The notes: generated by a model not told the origin, from the letters alone. A DNA stretch of 64,000 nucleotides from Tanypteryx hageni (GCA_028673005.1 CM054116.1:97380207-97444206), one strand, 5' to 3'. Positions 1 through 28,400 are shown, counted from the stretch's first letter. Made by a program: numbers and translations.

Positions 1-70
1 TATTTCAGGCTCATGTATCATTTATTTGCTACAAGTTACAAACTATAAATATTAATATATTATTTAAAAA

Positions 71-106
71 ATATTTTATAAAGAGAATAGAACTACACTC
101 AGTTAA
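71..106 (+). promoter_or_regulatory. Possible SURF4 core promoter (TATA-like box and initiator)
   Basis: A TATAAA hexamer at 77-82 is followed by a TCAGTT initiator-like site at 99-104, with its A at 101, about 24 bases downstream. That is a little shorter than usual arthropod spacing. The site lies about 110 bases before the SURF4 start codon. In AT-rich DNA both motifs occur often by chance, and housekeeping genes commonly lack TATA boxes, so this is weak. The window begins too close to judge the rest of the promoter. Confidence 0.22.
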
Positions 107-213
107 ACTGGTAATGAAGTTGGTTGTTCTACTTCAGTTCGTCGGAAGTACTTCAATTGTCTTTCTCCACATCATTCGTTGTTGCATTGCTTTTGGTAGT
201 GGCGGCCGTTAAT

Positions 214-14643
<14,430 letters not shown>

Positions 14644-17114
14644 AGGAGGGCTCTGGCCATTGCACTGAAATGGCACTTGAGAAGGAGAAGAGAATGAAGA
14701 GTGACCGAATGGAGCAGTTCCATGAATGAACGGGCTGTGGGAAAACTTTGCACAAATGTGACTCTCAGCATTAAAGCAAAATAACAAGATGGTTGTCTCC
14801 AATGGAGCCCTTCTCATGATGCCCAAAAGCTCGATGGTTCTTTTTTTACATGTTTAGTTTTTCATTCCTGAATGTATGAATGAGTGTTTGTGTGTGTGAT
14901 GTGAGTTTGTATGAATGACCGCTTTCATGTTAACAGGCTGAGAGAGATAAACTGAAGAGATCACCATTCAACTGAAAGACTGGAGGCTAAGCTGCCATAA
15001 GCTTAAATGCCTCTAATAAAATCCTACCGGCTGTAATTTTATCTCAGTGGCAAGCCTTATTCTGTCGTATGAAGTGTATATTTGATACTTTTTCCCAGTT
15101 ATTTTCCTGGGAAAAATTTATTTGATCATTTGGAGTTTTGTCTGAAAAAATTGTTATAAATAGAAAAGGTTTAATGTGTATTAAAACATTATTTTGGTTA
15201 AGAAAAGATTATGAATGAAAACTGCCTTTATTGAAGTTAGGACCCAGTGATTAATCATTTTTGTTATTGACTGCTGGGAAACAGTGCTTTTGCTATTTTG
15301 GGCAGATGGATAACTAATATATTAGTTTATAAATTTGCAATTTTAGTCAGGGTTTATTTTATTTTTTGAGGAATATTTGGGTATTGTATAAAATGAATTA
15401 AGGTCTCTTATTGATAAGAGCGAAAAATATATAGAATATTATAAATTCATGGGTTTGACTTGAACCTTTTAAATGCAATGCTGAAATTTCTTGAAATTCA
15501 ATTGTTATGCACGAAATTTGTTTACACCTATCGTTAATGCAGTTAAGGGAATTATTTTATCATTAAATTATACATGACAGGGAATGGTTGCTATAATTAT
15601 TGTTTTCTAAGAAAAATTGCTGGAGTGTTCATCATCCTGTACTGAATAAGGTAATACATAGGTTTATAATGAGCATGATTTTGAACATTAGGCTATGAAG
15701 AAAACTTGTCCAAAAAATAATGGTATATTGTTCACCTAGTAAGATTTACATTCTTACTTTTTTACTCCAGTTCCTTCATTTCATCAGGCTTTGTAAGTCT
15801 TTATTTCATCTTAAAAATTTATGCAGTTCTTAAGGACAACTGAATTTTCACCAGAATGAGAATTCATAGTTCTTAAGTCACAAAAGATATTTCCATGAAA
15901 ACATTTTAAAATCTTGGTGTAATTGTACCATTGTTGGTAATATTTTTGTTATTGACAATGTTGTTACTTTGTGCTGAATGGTCCTATAGAGTTACATTTT
16001 ATGTAATTATTTTTTGTGGGATTGACTGTAAATGCTGATTTTTGCTCTGGTGTAAACACAGTTGTTCAAATGTGCTATGGCTCTAATTCTAAGTCGCTCT
16101 CATGTTGTTTATACATAAATTATTCAAATTTTCTGTTTATCAAATTTCATGAAGCCAGAAGGACGGTTGTAAAGATAAGGGAATAAACACCAATACTGTT
16201 CATGAGCCGCACATGCTTTAATTAACCTTATCTTGTTTGGAAATTCGAGTTGCATTAGAAATCGTTGTTGTTTGTAAGTAAAAAAAATAGAAATTTAGGT
16301 GTGAATCCCACCATCTCTATTCTTTCCATATGTTATGTTAGTGATGGTTGTTTTGACATCGTAGGTCAATACCCCATGCTCATGAACTGAAATTACTTTC
16401 ACGTTTCTCTGTTTTAAAAATGTTTTTCTCTAATGATTCTCTATTTACTGCAATTTTTTAGATACATATATGAATTAACAGGTGCATAAATCAATCTATA
16501 TACGTAATTTTCTTTTTCCAACCCTTTTCCAAATCATGGTTCTAAAATGTTTTCAACATTCATTTTTGTGCTATTTACTCTTTTGAAACTTTTATTACTG
16601 AGAAAAAACTCACATTCATTTCTAAAGCGGGTAAGTACAAAGGTCTAATTATTTTCATATAAAGCACTGCCCATTGCAAGCAATTTAATAATTGAAAAAA
16701 CTTCAAAGTGATATATATTTCATATGGAAAGTGTATGTATATGACATTGAATTATATCCATAAATCCATATAAATTAACTATAAAATACTTGTATAATTG
16801 CTGAATTGAGCAATGGAAGTGTTCATTTTATAATATACAAAGTTTAATGGCAAGAAAATTTAATATGATATTAATTTTCACCAGTAATAGCACAATTTGT
16901 TGTTGTGTAAGTAGAATACTTGCCATTGAATGAAAAAAAATCTGGGTTCTTGTTTACATTTGCAATATTGACTGATATTAGTTATCATAATGAAAAATAG
17001 TGAACAAATTTAAAGGAACAAATCACTTTTGTATCATCTTATAATCAACTAAACATCTTTTGATGGGATCTGATTGAAAATTTTTTATTTGATAATTCTA
17101 CTTTTTAAGGAAAC
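14644..17114 (+). other. SURF4 3' UTR and downstream flank; polyadenylation site not fixed
   Basis: Non-coding after the stop. Candidate AATAAA signals on the plus strand occur at 15015-15020 and 16182-16187. The first would give a UTR of roughly 0.4 kb and is the simplest choice, but transcripts are needed to decide. The rest is AT-rich, CpG-poor DNA without repeats or coding signal that I recognise. Confidence 0.5.
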
Positions 17115-17116
17115 TA

Positions 17117-17649
17117 CCGTATTCACCAAAATCCAAGACGATCCTGAATCTAAGACTGTCAAACAGAAAAAAGATTTTTCTGTTGCTATGATGCCTTGAT
17201 CCATTGGCAGAGCATTGCAACATTAGGTTTCTTTTTCACTCTGAATATAAACCCTTTAAATTATCTTCAAAAAGCTTGTTGACAGCAACATCAGGAACTT
17301 GAAGCTGTGATGTCATTTTTCCAGGTATACACACTTTTCCACAACAAAATTTTTCTTTATATTTCAATAATACCAGGATGGATCGCAATTTTTGCAAATT
17401 ACTAAGGCAAAAGACATTGGATGACAGGGGTGACTCCCAACCCAACAAGTGTATCCCCCTGCCATACACCAGTCATGATGTCTTTCCTTCCAATTTGTCT
17501 TGCAATGAATTGTCGTGCAATGTATAGATGTATAATGCATTGACTGCAATGTATTGATTGTATACCAATTCGTACTCAAATTTTAGAGGACTCAATTTTC
17601 GCAAGCTGAAATTTGGAAAAATCCTCATCTTGGATTTGGATAAATATGG
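17117..17649. mobile_element. MITE with TA target site (pogo/Tc1-like), copy 1
   Basis: About 533 bp bounded by TA at 17115-17116 and 17650-17651. The ends are imperfect inverted repeats: CCGTATTCACCAAAATCCAAG on the left, CCATATTTATCCAAATCCAAG read inward from the right. The similarity continues with GACGAT/ATGAGG. No transposase frame is present. The TA duplication and terminal style suggest a pogo-like or other Tc1/mariner-superfamily non-autonomous element; the family name is inference. Confidence 0.7.
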
Positions 17650-17651
17650 TA

Positions 17652-18638
17652 ATATTTCTTTCATGAAGCAAATGGAAATGCCTAACTATCAACAATATAA
17701 TGGTTTTAGCTTGTGTAATATTTCATCAACTTTAAATCCTATTTATTTTTGTTATTTATTACATATTTAAGCAAAGGAGATGCATGAACAAGAATTTCAT
17801 TTAATTTTAGGAATATCCCCATAAATTTTTATTTACTATGATAATTTTATGCAAAATTGAATGTCTTTTGTTAATCTATAATATTTGAAAAATTTAATTA
17901 CTCTTAAATGTACGTAGTTAATATTGTAATTTTTTTATTATTAAGGTGGTCCATTTTACATTGGGTCCTATTTAAAATTTGCAACAGCTTCATTGTGATA
18001 TAAGAATCCATTGCATTGTGTCATCCAAGAAAAAATTCAGCTTCATTTATTGACCCTCAATGATTACTACGCTGTCATGAATTTTTGTGTGCATTTCTAG
18101 TAAGAAGACCTACTTATCGTATTTGGTTTTGCCATTGCCAGATGCTATACAAAGGGATATTTTGATGAAATTGAGATTTAAATGAACTGTTTTAGGCATA
18201 ACTTTGTGGAATATTTCCATTATCAGAAGTAACTTTATACACTGTAATTTTCCACTATTTTACTATATGCCTAACACCTTGGTTTTGACATGATACTTCA
18301 TCCTTCCATTTGTCCACATTCCCTCTTCCGATCCTCCTCCCACTAATTTCAACTCTGCAAATTATAACTAAATTAAATTGGTATTTAGAAAAATTTTAAG
18401 ATTAATCTATGTCATACCATATTTGAATTATTCTCATCTATCAAAGCTACCAACTTGCTTGAAAAAATAATTTTATTTCCTAAATCTCTTGAAAGAAGCC
18501 TAATTTATGCTAAGCACATTGGTTGTTTGTAATGTTCGCTTTCTTTATTGATGAATTATTTATAGCCTTTAGTTTATCCCCTTCTTAGTTCCCAGTAATT
18601 GAAATTTTCATAGTCATTTTCCGAAATTGTATAATCTC
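17652..18638. other. Intergenic, no recognised feature
   Basis: AT-rich, CpG-poor unique DNA between a MITE and a SINE. No coding or structural signal is recognised. Confidence 0.5.
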
Positions 18639-18650
18639 AAAACATGTTAG

Positions 18651-18944
18651 AGAGGAAAGGTGGCGGCGGAGTGGTTAGAGCCTTGGCCTTCCATGCAGCG
18701 GTCCCAAGTTCGAATCTGGTGGGGGTTGGATTTTTCAACCTGGGATCATCCCATCCCTACTTGTGTGATTTGAAGAGTCTGTGCAAGTCAGCACTCTGTC
18801 CTTCGGAAGGGACGTTATGCAGTTGGCGCTCTTTGTAAAGAGTAGACTAATACTGGCACCGGGTTTCTCTCCTCCCTTGTGAGTGTGTAAGGAGTTATGG
18901 CTATAATAATCCAAGTGGTTGATTAACCTGAAATACACAAACAA
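18651..18944 (+). mobile_element. tRNA-derived SINE with 12-bp target-site duplication
   Basis: The 5' part is tRNA-like: a box A-type stretch TGGCGGCGGAGTGGTTAGAG near 18661-18680 and a box B-type AGTTCGAATC at 18707-18716, correctly ordered and spaced for an internal RNA polymerase III promoter. A tRNA-unrelated body follows, ending in an A-rich tail (ACACAAACAAA). The insertion is flanked by AAAACATGTTAG at 18639-18650 and 18945-18956, an exact 12-bp duplication typical of LINE-driven retroposition. Intact duplications imply moderate age at most. The partner LINE is unknown. Confidence 0.88.
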
Positions 18945-18956
18945 AAAACATGTTAG

Positions 18957-19578
18957 GTTAGTTGGAAGTTTATAAGGGCATCGCTAAGCCCTAGCCCATG
19001 AGGACCTTGGCTCGGGTCTCTTTGTCTGAAAATGTCAGAATATAGAACTTAATTACATAAAAATGTAGTTATTTTTTGATTGATGTTTGCATTCTCCAAG
19101 CATTTTATATGCATCTACCCTATACCAATTCAACAGGAAACTATCAAGCTTGTCTTATGGCTCAAATAAATTCAAGAACAAGCAATTAAAAAAAATATAC
19201 TTGGTTCTGGTATCTCCAATAGCCACAACAAGGTGGAAAAAGTGAATTACCACTGAAGATGGATGCTTGGTAGATGGAATGTGCATATGGTTTTTTAACC
19301 TTGTGGCTATTGGAGATACCTGATGCAAGTATTTTTTTAAATTTCTTGTTCTTGAACAGTATACCAAGCTAAGTTGTACATCTTGAATCATTTCGATTGC
19401 TATTATAAAACCACTACATTTACTTTTTAAAATCTCCATTTAATAGAGCTATTCAAGCAAAATAGTGAATTCAGTTAGGATTTAAGTCAAAATAGTTTCT
19501 CACAGGTCAAGTATTTGTGTTGTGTTATTGGAAACTTCTTCTAAAAAGACCGACTCATTTTTTTTTTCATTTTTAAGG
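18957..19578. other. Intergenic; short inverted repeat, otherwise nothing recognised
   Basis: Around 19202-19335 two segments, GGTATCTCCAATAGCCACAA and its reverse complement, lie about 100 bases apart and could form a hairpin. They may mark a small foldback element, but no target duplication is evident. Confidence 0.45.
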
Positions 19579-19580
19579 TA

Positions 19581-20039
19581 CCTTATTGACCCGAATATAG
19601 TGGGATGTTTTTTTCCTCATTATGTACTTGTAAAAGTCGCATTCGCACTATATTCGACTACTTTAACTTTAAGAAAATAACCGTATTGGCGCGTTTCAGC
19701 GCGTCTGTTTATAATTGCTACACTGTAAGTGAATTGGGCATTCATGTTACGATGCTACGATAAATTGTACAAATTTACTCGGTAGGGGTCTGAGCAGACT
19801 TGAAAATAGATCAAGGTCAAATTGCAGCAACCACAGTACCGGCACAACTTCAAGCAGGGTCGCGACACTCGACGTTAGAAAACGAGGACCCTCTAAACGT
19901 GATGTGACATTACCCCCCTTGAGTACATAATTCATGAGTTGACAGATAATTTAAATATGTAAAATAGAGAATATTAAATGTCTTTTTCTAAAATTCCTTT
20001 CAAGATACTTGGAGTCCCATTATATTCGGGCAAATACGG
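19581..20039. mobile_element. MITE with TA target site (pogo/Tc1-like), copy 2
   Basis: A 459-bp element between TA at 19579-19580 and 20040-20041. Inverted ends: CCTTATTGACCCGAATATAG on the left, CCGTATTTGCCCGAATATAA read inward from the right, continuing TGGGA in both. It has no coding capacity. Unlike the CpG-poor DNA on its left it is CpG-rich inside (GGCGCGTTTCAGCGCG). Its termini resemble those at 17117-17649 in the leading CC(G/T)TATT but are otherwise distinct. Confidence 0.75.
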
Positions 20040-20041
20040 TA

Positions 20042-23000
20042 TTTATAAAATTGCATCTCGCTATAAGACGCATTCACTAGTGTCTTTGTGTGTATGAAAT
20101 CAGCTACAAATGAAAACTTCAAAAATATCGGCATCTACATTTTATGAATATTTTGTCAGATACGGCTCCAATATTGGCTGCAGTTTACGGAAACCTAATG
20201 AAATCTGTTTTGATAAAATTTCATAAAAAGCGTACAATTCTAGGATTACAAAAAGAATCTCTGCAGTAGTATTCTTGGAGCGTTTTTAATGGTTGTATTC
20301 GTGTGGCGATGTTGTGACGTAAATTGCACTCAATTGGCAACCACATCTCGAAACGAAGCTTATTCTACTATGTAGATTCAGCCGTGCTATTTTCTGCTTG
20401 CGTATAAATTTTTGTCCCCTAAAGTAATTTCGTACAAGAATGAATCTCCATACAGCAATAGCTGAAATACAATTTTCAACCCCCCTCCAAGAGAAAAATC
20501 GAGCTTGTGCAGAAACAAGTTGAGTTCCAAGGCCAGAAATCATTGCGAAAATTAATTGTTTTACTATTTATAAGGGTTTCCATTTGAAAAGGTGCCCCTC
20601 GAACCAGCGGCCCCCCTCGCAACTGGTTGTAGTTCCGGCACTTGCACGGATATCCTATCCTGAACAATTATAGACGACGTAGCGTAGCTTGAAGTCTGAC
20701 AATCTTGAGCTGGTGAGGATGGCGACGTTACCAAATCGCGCACAAGAAGGAACCTCGAGCAGGGGTTCGAAAGCTGGTGCTCTCCAGTACCGCCGTGCTC
20801 TTACTCCTACGATGCTTAAAATCGCCTTTCTTAGTACCGGTAATTTAATTTTTTCGCTTGTTTTCGTTCTCAATGTACGAAAGGACATCGTTAATAACTT
20901 TAACGTTGGTTTGATTTTATTTAAGAAAATTCCTGTTTTGCAAATGTAAGGTGGTATTCGCTGGCTATTTTAGAAAATGACTTTATGCTCGCCACAATGA
21001 AAAGGTTTGGGACCTCTGACCAAGGGGAAAGGCAGAGGTTATGCACGATTTGGCAACGTTCCTGTTCGTTGATTAGATGGAGCCATTTTTAAGAGCTCCA
21101 CTGATTTTTTCCTCGGCTCTCGGAGCTCAAGTAAGACTTTAGAGCCAGAGCATTTACTTTTGACTTAGATTTTATATTAGTATATTACTATATTCATACA
21201 TCGTATGATATAAAAAAATGAGAGGAGAGTTCAGCTTTTCGATACGTGGAATTATGGTGAAAGTTTAAATTTTTTACAAAATTAAAAACTTGATAATCGT
21301 AAACAAGTTTCATGAGACGGCAACTAATGCTTTGAAATCAGAGAAGAATGCGATACGCGTAATTTTCTTTTATGGTATGCAAAATTGTTTAAAAATAAGC
21401 TCATTTTTGTTGTTAATAATTTATAAATTCCAAGCATCAAAATAATCGTCTTTTTGGAAAGTCGAATAATTAATTGCCACAAAACACATGTGGCGAGCCC
21501 TGGCCGTATAGATCGTGCTTGCGCGAGTCACTTTTTTATTTCAGCTTCGTTAAACATTTATTAAAATGGTAATTAAACTATATAACGCCACGAGGATGCA
21601 CCAACACCATCGCCTGCCGATCGCTACCAGTTTAGTGTCTTAGCGACCTCGACAATATTTCTTTGTGAACTACTTGACCAGGACCCTCGACCTCAATTCA
21701 ATGAAATCCCGTAGGGGATAGTGCTATTTATATCCGGCCGTGCTTAAAATACAGATTAAAACAAAAATACTCCAATCCTATTAATTCTGCCATTGTGACT
21801 TATCGATAGTCATAGAAAACGCTAATCTCACTCGATGTTGACGACGATTTAGTACAAATGGCTGGTTCGTGTCATTGTTAACATCCAGCTCAATGCGAGA
21901 TGTTTAATATAAATTGGACAAAAATAATGTAAGCGGTGGAATTTCATTTGGATTTACCAAAACTTACTCCGTAGTTTATTTTCAACACACCTGTTGATTT
22001 ACATACGTATAGTGAACCTTTTGTTAAGTGACTGGCAACATCTATGCGTCCTACCCCTCAGTCCTTAAAGACGCCTCTGCTGCGGCGATGTTGCCTGCCT
22101 TAGTATATTGTAGCGTGTCGGAAAACATACGGAGAGGTATATTTTAAATGAACTTTTTTGCGTAGCATCAAACTCGAATAATAAAGATTTTTACATTTCT
22201 CTCTGAGTTACGGTACAACTTACAAACGAAAATTTTTAATGGAAAATATACAATTTAATAGAAAAAAATATAATTTGTAAGGAAAGGAGCTACATCTGTT
22301 TAATTATGATCGTAACGAAAATAAGTCAACAGTGGTTAGTCCGATCAGTCAGTTATAGCTACACAGATTTGGCTGCATGAGTGTCTTTCCTTCGTCTAAT
22401 GTAAAGACGACTATGAAATATTTTTAACTGCATTTTAAGTAGTCAGGCTACAATTGACGGGAAGCTATAGATGGGTTTTTACTTTATCTTTAACTGATTT
22501 ATTTAAGTCTCCTTTTTCTGGAATTTATTTCACTGAATTATCAAATGAAAATTATTTGCAACGAAAGGTTAAATAGTTTTAATTCGAAAAACCTAATAGA
22601 TTCCATTTTATAATATGAAAGGAGCCATAACTGGAAGTATAAGATAATATATATGCACTACTCCGATGATTTAGCATCTTATAATTACGTGCTAAGACAT
22701 CGTTCATTCGTATCCGTCATTTCTAACGGGCAATAACCAATAATTATTTTTAGAGTGCTGACAATGAGTTGTGAAAATGAGTCTTGGATTTTATATTTAA
22801 TTTGCTATTGTGAATTGACGCTTAGCTTGTAAGATCTACATCTTGAAATATTTTAATGCTAATTTAATACTCCACTCGCCCATCTGCAATTTTTGGCGGG
22901 AATTCACACTTATTTTCATAATTGTTTTCCATTTATTTGGTTAAACACCAATTTCAGATATAAGGTATGTCGAGGTGCAAAGAGAGTTTACAATACCCGT

Positions 23001-25435
23001 GGACCGGGGTGCTGGATGGATCTTATCAAATTACTGCGAAATATTGCCATTTGGATCCTCTACATCTACTCACAAACTAAAATTTAGAGAGGGAAGTTGG
23101 GCAGCTGTTGCTCCTGAGAAGTCTCCAATGCCATCATTCAAGTGAAAAAATAATTATTTGGTAAGTTTTTACGCGCTATTCATTGTATTATTCGGAATCT
23201 CTTTTATTTATAGTGTAGTATTTTTAATATACCATTCACTCGAAGAAAATGGCCAATATTTATCAGCAAAAAAACTTTAAATATGGAATATTTTCCGGTT
23301 ACCTGCATATTGTATCTGTTCAGCCAACCAGGATCTTATCAGATTAGTATATCAGTGGCCTAATAAATTTTATTAATCGATCCTGGTTTACTTAGAGAAC
23401 CATCATGAAGGCTTAACCATACTTAACTAGTTCAGTATATATGTACCACGAATTTTACTGTATCATATCTAATTTGGAAGTTTTTCCAAAGGCAGTGATC
23501 ACCAAGTATTTACTAAATCTGCCACACAAGGCTTTTTATAATACTGTGGGGGTCATAAGATCTTTTAAATGACTGATCGTGTTTATATTTCATAGATTGT
23601 TTTATTTCATGTGTTATACACCTACATTAAAATTATATTGTACCCACGTTCTCCAAAAATATCGTTTAAATTTGATAATCATGTTTTATGACGCCTCTTT
23701 CTGGAAAATGTACGAATGTCTGTCTTAAAGAAACAGGTCCGATGAAACCACTGCACGGGTCATAGTTTGGGGACTTGGCTTAAAGCGACTTTTTTGTTAC
23801 CGATACGGACCAGGAACGCGCCACTTTTGCGAACGGTAACCATACGATACTGCTATTCCATATTTGTAACCATTTTCCAAAGCATTGCAGTTTTTAGATG
23901 TTAACTATCTGGTAATTTTTAGTAAAATCCTTTTCTCGATGATTAGTGAATTTTTACGCATGTCAGTGCACTCAAAAGAAATTATTATAGTTTCCCTTAG
24001 ACTTGAAACCTTTTGAGAACGATGAACTATAATAATTTTCAAATATTAACGCTTTAGTTGATAAAGGAAAGAATTCTAACTACATAGCGTGATGTTATGG
24101 AGTGCAAATACAATTATAAATTGTGATAAAGACGAATGTAACGCAATTAAAAATTACGCAGTCTTGATTTTAGTTAGTAAATAAATTTATTTACTATTGT
24201 GTTGTTTCACCGTGTGTCGCAACCGTCCCTTTTCATTGATTTGAGATAATTAATCGATTTCCGTTTTACATGGAAGCTATCTTTGAAACAAAAATAATCC
24301 TGTTCGTCGTAAAGCTGACCACGACAATCGTGACCCAAGCGCTAAAGAACTTAATTTGGATTGGGTTAACTTTTTTCATTAACACACATTCGTATAGACT
24401 TAAATGGATGTGTCGTGAAACAATTCCTTAGATTATCTGATTTTACGACCCACGTCTTCAATCTCTAGTCATACAAGCAGTTTAACTTGCTTCACAATAT
24501 ACATCGTCTCTATAAAATATTCGCATTGGAAGATTCATCAATTAATAATCACCACTGTAAAGACTAACGGCAAAGTTTTATTCATATCTTCCAATGTAAA
24601 TGGCAGAGACCAAGATATTTAGTTTAACTGGCAAGTTTGTTAGTCAAGCACAAAATTTTATTCCTTTTCCTTCCCGGAAAAAAGAAAACATCAAATTCAT
24701 TTTGTATCAAACACTTTATTATGATTATCTTTTTATCTGTATTTCTCACATTACAGAATAATAATACATTCTCATCAGTTCATGGAAAAAACTCGTCCAA
24801 AACTTTTTTAAGAAATGCTAAAAATGATGATGACTAATGAGTAAATGCAAATAAATGATGCCATAGAGAAAATGGCATACGTTAAATGTGTAATAGGAGT
24901 AAAAACATACTGTGATCCGCATCAATGTGAGACATGATCCTAGTAAGTAACCATAACAAAACTAGGCTTGAATACATTTAACAGTAAAGCAGGATGTGAT
25001 AAAGCAATCGAGAAGTTCTATGCACATCTTTTTTAAAAAGATTCTCTTCAAAGCACTTCGATTCACAAGAAAATAGTAAAATGCTGTACAACGCACAATA
25101 CATGAAGTCGCAATGATTTAAAATTAATGCTCACATAAAATGGAGAATTTTTTACATAAAACAGTTCATTTTTTTCGTATTTTTCTTCTCCGGGACTTCA
25201 GATCGTCTTTCAACAAATAAAAAACAAATTACATCTAATCCGTAAGGCACGTATTGACTTTCAATGTCTTTGTTTCTTCATCAATCTTCTACTTCCGTAA
25301 TTGTGATGTTTTGGCAGTGGTCTTCGCTTGCGCAGTTGAGGAAGGAGACAAGATCGGGAGTAGAAAGGTTAATGGAAAATTATGAGTGAAGGGAGACAAT
25401 GCTTATAGCATTGGATAGGAGCATTTGTCAGGGAT
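20042..25435. other. Intergenic region and aquaporin 3' flank; no gene recognised
   Basis: About 5.4 kb of unique-looking DNA. Reading frames here are short and match nothing I know. The right end (roughly 24.6-25.4 kb) should contain the aquaporin 3' UTR on the minus strand; several TTTATT (AATAAA on that strand) sites occur near 24.57 and 24.72 kb but none is decisive. CpG becomes frequent from about 19.6 kb onward. Confidence 0.5.
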
Positions 25436-25480
25436 TTAAGCATTGGAGTCTGTAGTCTTCTTTACACCGATGAGTTGCAG
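25436..25480 (-). CDS. Aquaporin coding exon 6 with stop
   Basis: Fourteen codons and TAA after acceptor [24 protein letters not shown]. The phase fits exon 5, and a short polar tail with a Lys pair suits insect aquaporins. This exon has the weakest homology support of the six. Confidence 0.75.
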   Translation of the reverse strand: MQLIGVKKTTDSNA

Positions 25481-28400
25481 CTAAAAGAGAAAAAATCATC
25501 CGTCAGTACTATCAAGTTTTGGGGCGGTATAGTTTAAAAATGTAGTACAAAAGTAAAAAAAAATTAAACGGAAAAATCTGTTTTAAATGGCGGATATTGT
25601 CATTATCACTATTGAAATGAGTGACCAATAGCAAAAGCTTCATTTAACCATACCAAGATGCCGTTACCACGACACCTATTGCGCCAGGTTTTTCATTAAA
25701 TTTTTAAAGTTACGATAAACCGAGTCCATGGCGATGCCGTGGATATTTTACACAAAGGAAAGTTTCGCGTAAAGAGATTTGAAAGTTTTATTTTATTATT
25801 AAATATTGTAAGCAAATTATTGCCCTCGCGATTTCAGTGAGAATATAGCAATTTCAAATTAAACATTAGCCATACTTCCCAGTACTGATCTCGTTAAGTT
25901 TTAATCAAATTCCACCTTATTAATATTTGAAATTGCAGATGTACAATGCAAAGAAAAATCTTCCCGCTCTTTATCATTCCCAACTCGTGGCGCAGTCTGA
26001 CGCCGAGCATTGAAAGTTCTTACTTCTATTTGCTTCATCGCAAAAGGTACCCTTTCAAAATGCTAAGCGACTACGACGTCTATTAAATTGTTTGCTAATA
26101 GACACCGAAGTTTTTTTTACTCTCGAGCTCAAGTAAATGCCGTTTAATATATTTTCAGGATCTTTTAAATAGCTTCTCATTTGAATGGGAAAGATATTTA
26201 ATAAAAAGATGCTTTTTACCTCCTTCTCCTCAGCGCGGACTGGTCTGTACTCAGTTTCTTCTTTGTGCCCATGTGATGGTGGTTTCATTTCGAAAACGTG
26301 CTTGTAAATCAATCCAGCGGCGATGCCTCCGAGGATTGGTCCCAGCCAGTAGACCTGCAAAAACGTACGAAATGAGGCAAAGTTCACAATATATACCAGT
26401 ATTTGACAATTACTGGCTTATGACCCGATGAATGATTTAATCTAAAAGTATCTAGCCGCTAAAATTTAAAAATCTGTTTCAATGCAAGCAAAGACGACAT
26501 TAGAAAGACGGCAAGATTTAATTTTACATGTTGCATTAAGGAAGACATTCATAAATCAATTGCTGATCGAGTTCTCTTACCCAGTGGTTGTCCCACTCTC
26601 CGCAGATGACAGCTGATCCAAATGACCTAGCTGGGTTCATGCTGGATCCAGTGAATGGAACCTGTAATTAGACGAAATTATTAGCTTCCCAATTATAAAC
26701 AAAAGATAGGTTGTACATAAGTCTTACGTTTATTTTTTCATTTTTCTCAGACATTCGTATTGTTGGCGATAAGTTGTACTCACAGCAGCCAAGTGACCGA
26801 CAAGGATGGCGAACCCGATGGCAATGGGGGCGTTCTTATCGAGACCACGGTGTTGGTCGCATACTCCAAAGACGACGAGCAGAAGGATGAAGCCGAGGAT
26901 GAATTCCATACCAAGGGCCTGCACTGCAGTGAGATGCTCTGAAAGTCCGGTATTTCCAAGATTTCCGCCGATATTTTCAGGAGTCAGAGCCTGGGCATTA
27001 ATAACGATCGATTAGTTTTTCGTAGTCATTCACAGCAACGGAAATTGGTAGGTAAACCTCGTTTAGCTTTCGTTTGTTGCCTCACAGGCATTGAAATCGA
27101 ATTAAGTAACAGTATCATACGCTGAAACCTGCCAATGATAATATTCTTAAACAATGGTACCAAAAAATATTAAATTTTTAAAATTATTTCGTATGTCGCT
27201 GAATGCTATAAAGCAAAATAATTAAAATTGAAATAATGACGAAAACGCCTTCAAACTGGCAAACTTTGTGATACAGGTTTTAGTTTTTCTCGTATGATAC
27301 TATAATGGAGAGGCCACCGATTTCCTAATTACCCTGAGGATTCCAGAGCCGGCGATGGCACCGAGGCATTGGACGATCACGTAGAAGAAGGCCCTCACGA
27401 TGGTGACGTTGGAAGTGAACATCATGGCAAACGTGACGGCTGGATTGATGTGACCGCCACTCACGTGGCCGATAGCCTGCGAAAAAAGCAATGCGAAGTT
27501 AATGCAAATGAAAGAAATTAAAAGCACGAGCGGCGAATTGAAATTGATTTCCTCTTCGCAGACCGCTGTACCGGAAGTTCGTACAATGTTATGATCGCTG
27601 TCTGGCATTTGCGATCCCGAGCTAGCGCCTCGTGCGAACGCGGAATGGATAGTCATTCACATCGCTCCTAACACAAATATGATTTATTCTATCTTTTTCA
27701 GACATTGGAAAAAATTATTCCATTTACAGATGTGTGGGAGCAGCAGCTGTCTTTTCAGTTATGACGATGTGAAATACTCGTGCGACAAATTCATCAATTG
27801 TTTTCGCAATCTTTAAGAATTTTGCCTCTGCAGCTACAAAGGGCATGCGGCGTTCCCTATCAATTTGCTAGGGAGCGAGTTCGCGTTCCCCCCATTGTCT
27901 CACAGACAACAAATATGCTGGTGACGTCTGCGGTAACGACTATGGAGAGAACAGTATGAAAACGTGTTCCACGTTCTCTCATTGTGAAGCTTTCCGGCAA
28001 ACACACCTCCTCACAGACTGTGTTATAGACTGAAAAAAAGTTTAGTATTAGCTCATGTGCATATTATTCAACCGCTTCGAGTGACACGAGATTTATCCTT
28101 TGATTTAAAATATACGAAAGAATATGCACTAATTTTAAAGACAAGGTGCAAATCTGAATTCAATTTTTACCGGGCATTTTAGGGATTAACTACGTAAATT
28201 CAACATGAAAAAAGCCACTCAAAACATATCCACGTAGAAAATATAAGAGTATTCGACGTAATGATTCGAAAACATTTTCCAACAACCTCAAAACGAGAAA
28301 TATCACCGCCTGACAACGTGTCGAGGTGTTTGTCATCAGGTTAAAGATAACCCATTTTATGTGCAATACTTTCAATACCATACGGGATACATACGAATTT

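Noticed and set aside
124..213. In-frame N-terminal extension of SURF4 exon 1
   Set aside because: The frame is open upstream, but it has no ATG before 214 and would add a hydrophobic stretch absent from SURF4 proteins; the family length fits the Met at 214.
20755..20790. GGGTTCGAAAGC, resembling a tRNA box B
   Set aside because: No box A, acceptor stem or cloverleaf around it.
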